Below, piece by piece: positions 12,664 to 19,585 of a DNA stretch of 27,584 nt. The notes beneath the pieces are model-generated. The model did no database searches. It was not told the origin of the DNA and saw only the letters and a program-made list of their open reading frames with translations. Each line of letters begins with the position of its first letter. Position 1 is the first letter of the stretch. The stretch is from a virus, in IMG/VR virus record IMGVR_UViG_3300030110_001512, positions 1 through 27,584 of that record. One strand, given 5' to 3'. The position numbers and the translations under genes are program-made.

Positions 12664-13868
12664 TTGAAATAAACAAAAAGTATTCTCCTATAACTAATAC
12701 AGATTCTAGGTACTTTATAGTTACTGGTGGCCGAGGTTCTGGAAAGTCATTCTCAATAAACCTGCTTTTAGTTCTTCTAACATACGAAGCTGGACATACT
12801 ATCCTATTTACTAGATACACGTTAGCATCAGCTTACATATCTATCATCCCAGAATTTATAGATAAACTAGAAACACTAAACATCCAAAACGATTTCTACA
12901 TTACAAAAGACGAAATCAGAAATAAGCGTTCAGGAAGCAAGATATTATTCAAAGGCATCAAGACATCATCAGGAGATCAAACAGCTAACCTAAAGTCATT
13001 ACAAGGCGTTACAACGTGGGTTATGGATGAAGCCGAGGAACTAACAGATGAGGGCATCTTTGATAAGATAGACTTATCGGTAAGAGACCTTACACAAACA
13101 AACAGGGTAATTATGATATTAAATCCTGTTACTAAAGAGCATTGGATATATACCAGGTTCTTTGAAGAAAGAGGAATAATGGAAGGAAGCAATGTTACAA
13201 AAGACAACACTACATACATACATACTAGTTACCTAGACAACATAGACAACTTATCAGAAAGCTATTTAAGTCAAATAGATAACATCAAAACAAGAAGACC
13301 TGAAAAGTATAAACATCAAATATTAGGACAATGGTTAGCAAAAGCAGAGGGTGTTATATTTACTAATTGGAAAATAGGGGAGTTTAAAGAAATAGGAGTT
13401 TCTGTATTTGGCCAAGACTTTGGATTTGCTAGTGATCCATCAACCTTAATACAAACAAACATAGATACTAATAACAAAGTGATATATTTAAAAGAGTGTT
13501 TCTTTCTCCCAGGATTAACAACATCTAAAATAGCATTACTGAATCTTAAACACGCTAAGAGTAGTTTAATAGTAGGCGATAGTTCTGACCCCAGACTACT
13601 GTCTGAAGTTAAATCAAAAGGATGTAACATAACTCCATCAATTAAAGGTCAGGGCAGCATAACCTATGGCATATCACTATTACAGGACTATGACTTAGTG
13701 ATAGATGAAGATAGCACAAACCTCATCAAAGAGCTTAACAACTATTGTTGGCTTGAACGTAAATCTAATACACCTATAGACAAGTGGAATCATTGTATAG
13801 ATGCTATACGATATGCAGTAAGTTATCAGCTCCAAAATCCTAATCGTGGAACATATTACATAAATTAG
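12660..13868 (+). CDS. terL: Large terminase subunit (TerL)
   Basis: 402 residues from GTG at 12660 (overlapping the previous stop). The ATPase domain has Walker A GGRGSGKS at 23-30 and Walker B VMDEAEEL at 121-128, followed by a coupling segment with MILNP. The RNase H-like nuclease carries Asp253 (GQDFGF), Asp307 (VGDSSD) and Asp381 (CIDAIRY). This is the PBSX-type terminase that pumps DNA into proheads and cuts it. It is separated from the portal gene by about 12 kb of tail and head genes, which is unusual. Codon use is less extreme in A/T than in many neighbours. Confidence 0.95.
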   Translation: MIEINKKYSPITNTDSRYFIVTGGRGSGKSFSINLLLVLLTYEAGHTILFTRYTLASAYISIIPEFIDKLETLNIQNDFYITKDEIRNKRSGSKILFKGIKTSSGDQTANLKSLQGVTTWVMDEAEELTDEGIFDKIDLSVRDLTQTNRVIMILNPVTKEHWIYTRFFEERGIMEGSNVTKDNTTYIHTSYLDNIDNLSESYLSQIDNIKTRRPEKYKHQILGQWLAKAEGVIFTNWKIGEFKEIGVSVFGQDFGFASDPSTLIQTNIDTNNKVIYLKECFFLPGLTTSKIALLNLKHAKSSLIVGDSSDPRLLSEVKSKGCNITPSIKGQGSITYGISLLQDYDLVIDEDSTNLIKELNNYCWLERKSNTPIDKWNHCIDAIRYAVSYQLQNPNRGTYYIN

Positions 13869-13895
13869 TTGTTAAATATTTTGTTAATTAATAAA
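13868..13895 (+). repeat. 28-bp repeat, copy 2 (promoter-associated)
   Basis: Matches 8901-8928 at 27 of 28 positions. It begins one base before the terminase TAA ends and carries the -33 TTG of the promoter at 13881-13910. Confidence 0.8.
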
Positions 13896-13910
13896 TTAAT
13901 TGTATATTAG
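13881..13910 (+). promoter_or_regulatory. Host-type promoter P2 (TTG-N19-TATATTAG)
   Basis: TTG at 13881-13883, the same 19-nt spacer as P1, and TATATTAG at 13903-13910. It lies 16 nt before ATG 13927 and probably drives the three-gene unit that ends at the terminator 14521-14549. Confidence 0.7.
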
Positions 13911-13926
13911 TATAAAATTAATATAT

Positions 13927-14085
13927 ATGAAAACAAGAACAATGACAAACCAAAACAGAGATTCCTACAGGGTTGATGTTATTGATAAAGGCGAACTATC
14001 AAGCCATTATTTTAAAACAGAAAAAGAAGCTAACAGATTTGTAAAATGGAAACAAAATTTAAATAAATATAAAGAGTTTATTTAA
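13927..14085 (+). CDS. 52-residue hypothetical protein
   Basis: ATG 13927 is chosen because it follows P2 and an A/T-rich leader; the in-frame TTG at 13900 lies inside the promoter spacer and is rejected. The product has an RDSYRVDVIDKGELSSHYF segment suggesting a beta-hairpin, then KTEKEANRFVKWKQNL, a helix. This resembles small two-stranded phage proteins of unknown role. It ends four bases before the next gene. Confidence 0.65.
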   Translation: MKTRTMTNQNRDSYRVDVIDKGELSSHYFKTEKEANRFVKWKQNLNKYKEFI

Positions 14086-14089
14086 AGGT

Positions 14090-14365
14090 ATGGATGCAGA
14101 ACAGAATTTACATAATTTAAATTACCTAAACAACTCCATACTTGTTTCAGAGATTCTTAAAAAATGGCATAAGCAAAAGCCGGATCATAAAGAACTAAAT
14201 GAAGTAGTAAGTGCTTACATTAAAATAGTGTTTTATATAACTAGAGTAACACAAGACAATACAGTTAAAGACAGCTTGATTTCCAAATTTAGATATGAAA
14301 GAAATAAAGCACGTTTAGAATTAAAAGAATTAAAAGAAAAATATAACAACTTAAAAGACTTATAA
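14090..14365 (+). CDS. Helical/coiled-coil hypothetical protein
   Basis: 91 residues, predicted mostly alpha-helical; residues about 66-91 form a Lys/Glu/Leu coiled coil (RNKARLELKELKEKYNNL). It contains no Cys and no membrane segment. Middle gene of the P2 unit. Function unknown. Confidence 0.68.
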   Translation: MDAEQNLHNLNYLNNSILVSEILKKWHKQKPDHKELNEVVSAYIKIVFYITRVTQDNTVKDSLISKFRYERNKARLELKELKEKYNNLKDL

Positions 14366-14366
14366 T

Positions 14367-14495
14367 ATGTCAGATTGGTTTGACCATTTAAATCCTATTG
14401 ATGCGCCACAATACCAATGTTGTGTTTGTGAAAAGCCTTTATATCAGGATAAGCAATATTGTTCTAACAACTGTTTTGAAGCTGATATGATGTGA
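14367..14495 (+). CDS. 42-residue zinc-ribbon-like microprotein
   Basis: ATG one base after the previous stop; 42 codons to TGA. The product has CCVC (C18-C19-V-C21) then CSNNC (C34, C38) after a YQDKQY turn, an arrangement able to bind zinc (C-x-C or C-x2-C ... C-x3-C), close to treble-clef/zinc-ribbon ends such as YCSxxC. Very acidic tail. It closes the P2 unit just before the terminator. Function unknown; a nucleic-acid or protein adaptor is inference. Confidence 0.65.
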   Translation: MSDWFDHLNPIDAPQYQCCVCEKPLYQDKQYCSNNCFEADMM

Positions 14496-14520
14496 GTTAG
14501 TTTTTGTTTAGTTTGATTAG

Positions 14521-14549
14521 AAGGGTGGTAGAAATACTGCCCTTTTTTT
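14521..14549 (+). terminator. Intrinsic terminator after the P2 unit
   Basis: A 10-bp stem (AAGGGTGGTA with TACTGCCCTT, two G-T wobbles) closes a GAAA tetraloop at 14531-14534, followed by a T run to 14549. Strong form. Confidence 0.9.
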
Positions 14550-14566
14550 ATTATTTTTACTTAAAA

Positions 14567-14594
14567 TAAAATCCACTTTTAAATACGTTATATA
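14567..14594 (+). promoter_or_regulatory. Late-motif copy 2 before the tail operon
   Basis: CGTTATATA at 14586-14594, with TAAAATC starting 19 nt upstream. The ATG of the tail assembly chaperone is only 3 nt further. It lies right after a terminator, so a new start of transcription is needed here. Confidence 0.7.
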
Positions 14595-14597
14595 TAT

Positions 14598-15248
14598 ATG
14601 AAATTAAGTATCGATATTCCTACATCACTAAAAGATGTAACATTAAGACAATATAAGCACTTTTTAAAAATGCAAGATAAAAACGAAGATGAAAGATTTG
14701 TACAAGCAAAGATGATAGAGATATTCTGCAATGTCAGATTAGACCAGGTATTAAAGTTAAGGTTTAATGATACACAAGAGATAGTAAAGATACTATCAGG
14801 ATTGTTTGAAGAAAAACCTGCATTAGTGCATAAGTTTAAAATCAATAAAAAGGAATACGGATTTCATCCTGAATTAGATGATCTTAGTTTGGGTGAGTAC
14901 ATTGACTTAGATACATATATAGGTGATTGGGATAATATAGAAAAAGCAATGAATGTTTTATACAGACCTATTACTCATAAGCTAAAAGACAACTATAACA
15001 TAGAAGAATATAAAGCTGAAGATAATCCTGATTTATTGAATATGCCAATGGATGCAGTTCTAAGTTCTATTTTTTTTTTGTGGAATTTAGGAATAGACTT
15101 GTCGAAAACTATGACGAACTATTTGGACAATCAACAAACAGAAGCCTTGACGGAGTATCTGTCTTTGCAAGAAAATGGGGATGGTATCAATCACTTTATT
15201 CACTCTCTGGAGGGGATATTACAAGACTTGAAAGTATCTCTGAATTAA
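14598..15248 (+). CDS. Tail assembly chaperone, short form (gpG-like)
   Basis: 216 residues: a beta-like N-terminus (KLSIDIPTSLKDVTLRQYK), helical middle, and ...SSIFFLWNLGIDLSK near residue 160. It sits upstream of the tail genes, and a second frame overlaps its 3' part; this is the standard arrangement of lambda gpG/gpGT-type chaperones that coat the tape measure during tail assembly. A run of ten T at 15070-15079 provides the slip site. Sequence similarity to lambda gpG is not visible; the assignment rests on arrangement and on resemblance to flavobacterial phage chaperones. Confidence 0.75.
   Translation: MKLSIDIPTSLKDVTLRQYKHFLKMQDKNEDERFVQAKMIEIFCNVRLDQVLKLRFNDTQEIVKILSGLFEEKPALVHKFKINKKEYGFHPELDDLSLGEYIDLDTYIGDWDNIEKAMNVLYRPITHKLKDNYNIEEYKAEDNPDLLNMPMDAVLSSIFFLWNLGIDLSKTMTNYLDNQQTEALTEYLSLQENGDGINHFIHSLEGILQDLKVSLN
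15069..15080 (+). other. Probable -1 frameshift site (T10 run)
   Basis: The zero-frame codons ATT TTT TTT TTG run through ten T. Slipping back one base moves ribosomes from the 14598-15248 frame into the 15080-15334 frame, giving a 245-residue long form. The -1 frame is open from the slip site and has no convincing start of its own. Confidence 0.72.
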
Positions 15249-15334
15249 ATGTACATAAGTGTTTTATGATGTTAGCTTTTGTAAAAGAGAAAAACGAATT
15301 AGAATCAAAACAAATTAAAAAGAAATTTAAATGA
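15080..15334 (+). CDS. Tail assembly chaperone extension (gpT-like part of gpGT)
   Basis: This frame is -1 relative to the upstream gene and opens exactly at the T10 run (its GTG at 15080 is not needed as a start). Its 84 residues, with FARKWGWYQSLYSLSGGD and LNVHKCFMMLAFVKEKNELE, look like a genuine conserved protein: KWGWY followed by SGGD and a helical end is typical of the C-terminal part of flavobacterial tail chaperones. It would be made as a fusion to the first ~160 residues of the short form and recruit tail-tube subunits. It overlaps the next gene by 4 nt. Confidence 0.78.
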   Translation: MEFRNRLVENYDELFGQSTNRSLDGVSVFARKWGWYQSLYSLSGGDITRLESISELNVHKCFMMLAFVKEKNELESKQIKKKFK

Positions 15335-15801
15335 GCAATCAAGGAGTAAGGGGTTTTTATCAATTAAGCGAAACAATAAAAGAGCAGTTATTACAAGACC
15401 AAAACATCAACACAGTAACAACTGGAAACATATCTGATGTTAACCTAAACAAACAAGACATCTTCCCAATGGGTCATATAATAGTCAACTCAGTAGTAGA
15501 TGAAGAACAAGTGCTAAGGTTTAACATAAGCGTTCTAGCTATGGACATTGTAGATTTCTCTAAGAGTGAAACTATTGATAGATTTAAAGGTAACAACAAT
15601 GAACAAGACATTCTAAACACACAACTAGCAGTATTAAACAGACTTATACAAAGACTAAGAAAAGGTCAACTATATACAGAGATGTATCAGCTTGATGGTA
15701 ATCCTAGCTGTTTACCTTTCTATGATAGGTTTGAAAATGGACTAGCTGGATGGACTGCTACTATGGATGTTCTAATTTATAATGACATATATATCTGCTA
15801 A
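15331..15801 (+). CDS. Putative tail terminator / tail completion protein
   Basis: 156 residues: GVRGFYQLSETIKEQLLQD, then VTTGNISDVNLNKQDIFPMGHIIVNS, beta-rich LRFNISVLAMDIVDFS and a NNNEQDILNTQLAVLNRLIQ helix. The fold pattern (helix, strand, strand, helix, C-terminal strands with GWTATMDVLIY) resembles lambda gpU/HK97 gp10-neighbour tail terminators, and a connector-like gene follows. It is a member of a conserved flavophage family; the terminator role is inferred from place and secondary structure. Confidence 0.6.
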   Translation: MSNQGVRGFYQLSETIKEQLLQDQNINTVTTGNISDVNLNKQDIFPMGHIIVNSVVDEEQVLRFNISVLAMDIVDFSKSETIDRFKGNNNEQDILNTQLAVLNRLIQRLRKGQLYTEMYQLDGNPSCLPFYDRFENGLAGWTATMDVLIYNDIYIC

Positions 15802-16361
15802 TGAAGTATAACAATCTAGAAAAAGCAATAGAGAAATATGCAAAGTATGTAGTACAGCAATCTAAGTCAAACTTGACTAGAGATAAAAAAGGTGGTGGTG
15901 ATTTATACAACTCTATTTCTTATGATCTTGATGTTGAAACAAATGCTTTTTTACTAGACTTCCTTATGGATGATTATGGTGCTTTTGTTGACAAAGGGGT
16001 AAGAGGTAAGAATCCTAGTAAGGTTTCACCTAATGCTAAACTTAGAGGACAACAAGCTCCTAATTCACCATTCAAGTTTGGTAGTGCAAACTATGCTGGT
16101 ACTTGGAAAACCTTTTTAAAGAGTATAGAGGGATGGGCAAAAAGCAAGAACATAAGATTTAGAGATGAGAAAGGAAAATATAAAGAGGGAGATTATAAAA
16201 GCCTTGCATATGTAATTGCAGGTAATATCTACAATAGAGGTTTAAAAGCTAATATGTTTTTTTCAAAACCTTTTGAATCAGGATTACAAAAGTATGGAGA
16301 TGACTTCTTAGAAGGCTTCATTTTAGATATAGAAAGACAAACAATATTCGGACAAAAATAA
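15801..16361 (+). CDS. HK97 gp10-like head-tail connector protein
   Basis: 186 residues. The motif YGAFVDKGVRG (about 53-63) is the hallmark of the HK97 gp10-like family, after an N-terminal helix with TRDKKGGGDLYNSISY. A long insertion (about 63-125) follows, and GLKANMFFSKPFESG leads into the C-terminal helix. Family members sit at the head-tail joint or help tail completion. It starts in the last base of the previous stop. Good family match; exact place in the particle not provable here. Confidence 0.75.
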   Translation: MKYNNLEKAIEKYAKYVVQQSKSNLTRDKKGGGDLYNSISYDLDVETNAFLLDFLMDDYGAFVDKGVRGKNPSKVSPNAKLRGQQAPNSPFKFGSANYAGTWKTFLKSIEGWAKSKNIRFRDEKGKYKEGDYKSLAYVIAGNIYNRGLKANMFFSKPFESGLQKYGDDFLEGFILDIERQTIFGQK

Positions 16362-16367
16362 ACAACT

Positions 16368-17372
16368 ATGGCATTAATAGCATTAAGAAGCCCACAATAT
16401 AAATACATAACAATACCTGCATCAGGGGTGTTATCAGCTAAGTGTACAATTACAATAGCTGGAACATTAAGATATACATTAGTAAAAAACACAACTCCTA
16501 GTACAGGATGCAATTTTGATATATCAGAACTGGTAAGAGATTATTTAAGTATTACTTATTCAACATCTTATGCTGTAGATAGTATAGCTATTGTAACTGT
16601 ATTACAAAATTACAGCTCTTTAAATGCTGGTAGTGGCGATGAGGTTGGTAGTGCTGTAACATATACCGATACAGGTTTTGAAGCATATGGAGAATTTATG
16701 GAACAATCAAATCCAACAATTCCATTTAGAACAAAACCAAGTTGGTTAATAGCATCACAAAATTTAAGTGCAAGTGAAAGTTTTGAAATCTTTGTTCCAA
16801 CAGGTATAAGTGGATATGTTCCATTTGTAAGAGGTAATGATACAGTAGGAACTGTTTCGTATAATACAACAGATACTTCTAAAACAGAAGATGGAGTAGC
16901 TTTAACAATAACTAGAATAGATTGTACTAAATATGGAGATGGTATAAAAGCAATATTTATAAATAGATATGGAGTTCAACAAGATTTATGGTTTTTCTTA
17001 AAACAAGTTAAATCATTAAATAGAACAAATGAATCTTTCCAATCTAATACAATAGAATATCCAGATGATGAAGCAGCAGTATATAGTACAGCAGTTGCAC
17101 CTAAAAAAGTATTTAACACACAAGCAACACAATCTCATAGTTTAAATTCTGGTTACTATCCAGAATGGGCAAACCAATATTTTGAAGAACTATTATTAAG
17201 TGAATATGTTTGGTTACAATTACCAAGAAAAGAAACTCCTACTTTATTTTATACAACCCCTGTAAAAGTAAAAACATCAAGTATGTTATTCAAAACATCT
17301 GTTAATGATAGATTAATCCAATATACAATAGAATTTGAGGAAGCATTTGACCATATACAAAATGTTAGATAA
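16368..17372 (+). CDS. Putative distal tail / minor tail protein
   Basis: 334 residues, beta-rich, with little charge: ALIALRSPQYKYITIPAS at the start, repeated GT-rich strands, INRYGVQQDLWFFLKQVKSLN at about 200-220, and a C-terminal part with LLLSEYVWLQLP. The NRYGxxQDxWFF segment is familiar from Bacteroidetes phage tail-tip proteins. It lies before the hub-like gene and tape measure, so a baseplate/distal-tail role is likely, but no defined family is proven. It ends exactly where the next begins. Confidence 0.6.
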   Translation: MALIALRSPQYKYITIPASGVLSAKCTITIAGTLRYTLVKNTTPSTGCNFDISELVRDYLSITYSTSYAVDSIAIVTVLQNYSSLNAGSGDEVGSAVTYTDTGFEAYGEFMEQSNPTIPFRTKPSWLIASQNLSASESFEIFVPTGISGYVPFVRGNDTVGTVSYNTTDTSKTEDGVALTITRIDCTKYGDGIKAIFINRYGVQQDLWFFLKQVKSLNRTNESFQSNTIEYPDDEAAVYSTAVAPKKVFNTQATQSHSLNSGYYPEWANQYFEELLLSEYVWLQLPRKETPTLFYTTPVKVKTSSMLFKTSVNDRLIQYTIEFEEAFDHIQNVR

Positions 17373-19445
17373 ATGCAAAAACTTCAATTATATATAGGAA
17401 CTGAAAGGGTAGATTTATTCAAAGATGAAACAGTAAGTCTTACACAAACTATTCAAAATGTAAAAGACATTAGTAAAATATTTACTGAATTTAGTAAAAC
17501 TTTTTCATTACCAGCTTCAAAAGTAAACAACAAAATATTTAAACATTATTACAATTTTGATATTGATGGTGGTTTTGATGCTAGAAATAAAGTTGCTGGT
17601 AAATTAGAATTAAATACAATACCATTTAAAGAGGGTTTTATACGATTAGAGGGTGTTGATTTAAAAAAAAATGTACCTCATACTTATAAGATTACTTTTT
17701 TTGGGAATACAATTAATTTAAAAGATGTGCTTGGTGATGACCAGTTATCAACTTTAGGAGGATTAAATACTAGTAATTCATTAGATTATACATTTGCTAA
17801 TATAAAAAGCAAATTAACAAATAATCCTACAACTAATATATGCGCACCTTTAATAACACATACAAGAAGATTATATTTCGATTCAGCTGGAACAGGTGAT
17901 GGTAATGTTGATTGGGATAGTGCAACCAGTGTTAATGGTGTTTATTGGAACGATTTAAAATTTGCGATACGTTTACAAGCTATAATAGATGCAATAGAAG
18001 CACAAACAAATTATGGATTAACATTTAGTAATGATTTTTTTAACGATAGTTCTAATACTGCATTTTATAATTTATGGATGTGGTTACATAGAAAAAAAGG
18101 AAGCGTTGAGCCAACAGGACAATTATCTTTAAATTTTGTTCAAGTTCAAAACCTTGGTAAAATTTCTGGTAATACAGGTTATACAACAGAGATAGCTGGT
18201 ATTTTAACTTTAGCAAGTGTAAGTGGCAATATACATTATGTACAAACAGATTTAGATATAACTCCTACTGCCAATAATGTTGATTATAGTATAAGGGTTT
18301 TTAGAAATGGTGCACAAATTGCAGAAAGGTTAAATGTTCAAGGTCCTCAACAATTATTTGCCACCTCATCAACTAGGTTGGGTGCTGGTAGTTATACTAT
18401 TGAAATAGCTTCAATCGCAGGTATTACTTTTAATACTAATAATATTAAATGGACTATTGCTGTTGCTGATTTAAGTCCAGGCGGAGGTGGTGGTGCTGAC
18501 CTTTGGGGTAATGGTCAACAATTTTCAACAAGTTCAACTATTGAATTTATTATAACTCAACAAATACCAGAAATGTCTATTATAGATTTCTTAACAGGTA
18601 TTTTTAAAATGTTTAATCTTACAGCGTATGTAGACAATACAGGAACAATTGTAGTTAGAACTTTAGATAGTTATTATGCTGCTGGAAAAGGTACTTTAGC
18701 AGGTACTACTCCTTGGAATATAGACCAATATTTAGATGTAACAAAATCTACAGTTGATGTAGCTTTACCTTTTAGGGAAATAAAATTTGCTTATAAAGGA
18801 TTAGGAACTTTTTTAGCTAAACAATTTTATCAAGTCAATAACTTAACTTGGGGAACAAACAAATATACTTTAGGTGATGATGTATATGATGCACCTACTG
18901 CAGTTTATAATGTACAATTACCATTTGAGCACGTTATGTATGAAAGATTGTTTAATGTAGCAACAAACGCTGCAACATCTGTTCAATATGGGTATTTTAC
19001 AGATGACAATCAACAACCCTATTATGGTTCGCCTTTAATTTTTTATGCTGTATATATTCAAAATGGAGATGATATATCTTTGAAAGAATCAGCAAACGAC
19101 AATGACCAAATAAATGATTATATTATTCCATCTAATAGCTTAGCAATAAGTGCTTCAACAAGTAAGGTAAATATAAATTTTGGTGCTATGGTAAATGAAT
19201 ATGACCCTAACAACCCATTTACAGATACTTTATTTAGTAGTTATTATGAAACTTACATAGCAGATGTATTTAATTTAAAAACAAGATTAACAAAAGTTCA
19301 AGCAATGTTACCCTTAAAAATGTTATATAATTTACAATTAAATGATAAAATTCAATTTCAACAAAATAATTATAAAATAAATTCTATAACAACAGATTTG
19401 ACAACAGGTAAAAGTAGTATCGAATTATTAAATGTAGTACAATGA
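17373..19445 (+). CDS. Putative tail-tip / baseplate hub protein
   Basis: 690 residues. The N-terminus, YIGTERVDLFKDETVSLTQ then FTEFSKTFSLPASK and FDIDGGFDARNKV, is a conserved block of tail-tip proteins in Bacteroidetes phages; later YKITFFGNTINLKDVLGDD follows. A middle region (about 250-385) is Thr/Asn-rich and ends in a Gly run (GGGGGAD near 370), probably an inserted loop or surface domain; the C-terminal part (LKMLYNLQLNDKIQFQQNNY) resembles tail-associated hub ends. It probably links the tape measure with the fibres. Role inferred from place and block similarity. Confidence 0.6.
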   Translation: MQKLQLYIGTERVDLFKDETVSLTQTIQNVKDISKIFTEFSKTFSLPASKVNNKIFKHYYNFDIDGGFDARNKVAGKLELNTIPFKEGFIRLEGVDLKKNVPHTYKITFFGNTINLKDVLGDDQLSTLGGLNTSNSLDYTFANIKSKLTNNPTTNICAPLITHTRRLYFDSAGTGDGNVDWDSATSVNGVYWNDLKFAIRLQAIIDAIEAQTNYGLTFSNDFFNDSSNTAFYNLWMWLHRKKGSVEPTGQLSLNFVQVQNLGKISGNTGYTTEIAGILTLASVSGNIHYVQTDLDITPTANNVDYSIRVFRNGAQIAERLNVQGPQQLFATSSTRLGAGSYTIEIASIAGITFNTNNIKWTIAVADLSPGGGGGADLWGNGQQFSTSSTIEFIITQQIPEMSIIDFLTGIFKMFNLTAYVDNTGTIVVRTLDSYYAAGKGTLAGTTPWNIDQYLDVTKSTVDVALPFREIKFAYKGLGTFLAKQFYQVNNLTWGTNKYTLGDDVYDAPTAVYNVQLPFEHVMYERLFNVATNAATSVQYGYFTDDNQQPYYGSPLIFYAVYIQNGDDISLKESANDNDQINDYIIPSNSLAISASTSKVNINFGAMVNEYDPNNPFTDTLFSSYYETYIADVFNLKTRLTKVQAMLPLKMLYNLQLNDKIQFQQNNYKINSITTDLTTGKSSIELLNVVQ

Positions 19446-19585
19446 TAAAAAATATAATAGATTTATTGCATTTAAGTGTAGGGGAAACTGAAAACATTAA
19501 AATAGCAAAAGGTAAATATGCTTTACCAAAAGATTTTAAAACTGCTATGAAACAAATAAAAACAAATATCAAATGGCAACAGTAA
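19442..19585 (+). CDS. 47-residue hypothetical protein between hub and tape measure
   Basis: ATG overlaps the hub stop (ATGA) and the TAA lies 13 nt inside the tape-measure gene. The product contains LLHLSVGE and IKIAKGKYALPKDFKTAMKQIK and ends NIKWQQ; KGKYxLPxDFxxAxxxxK is a pattern I recall from small proteins at the same place in flavobacterial phages. Double overlap supports coupled translation. Possibly a tape-measure chaperone or tail-tip part; not proven. Confidence 0.6.
   Translation: MIKNIIDLLHLSVGETENIKIAKGKYALPKDFKTAMKQIKTNIKWQQ

Noticed and set aside
13316-13630. 104-codon minus-strand frame inside terL
   Set aside because: Lies wholly within the well-supported nuclease domain of the large terminase and has no family features.
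13900-13926. TTG-started extension of the 13927-14085 gene
   Set aside because: It overlaps the spacer and -7 box of promoter P2, so it would be upstream of the transcript start.
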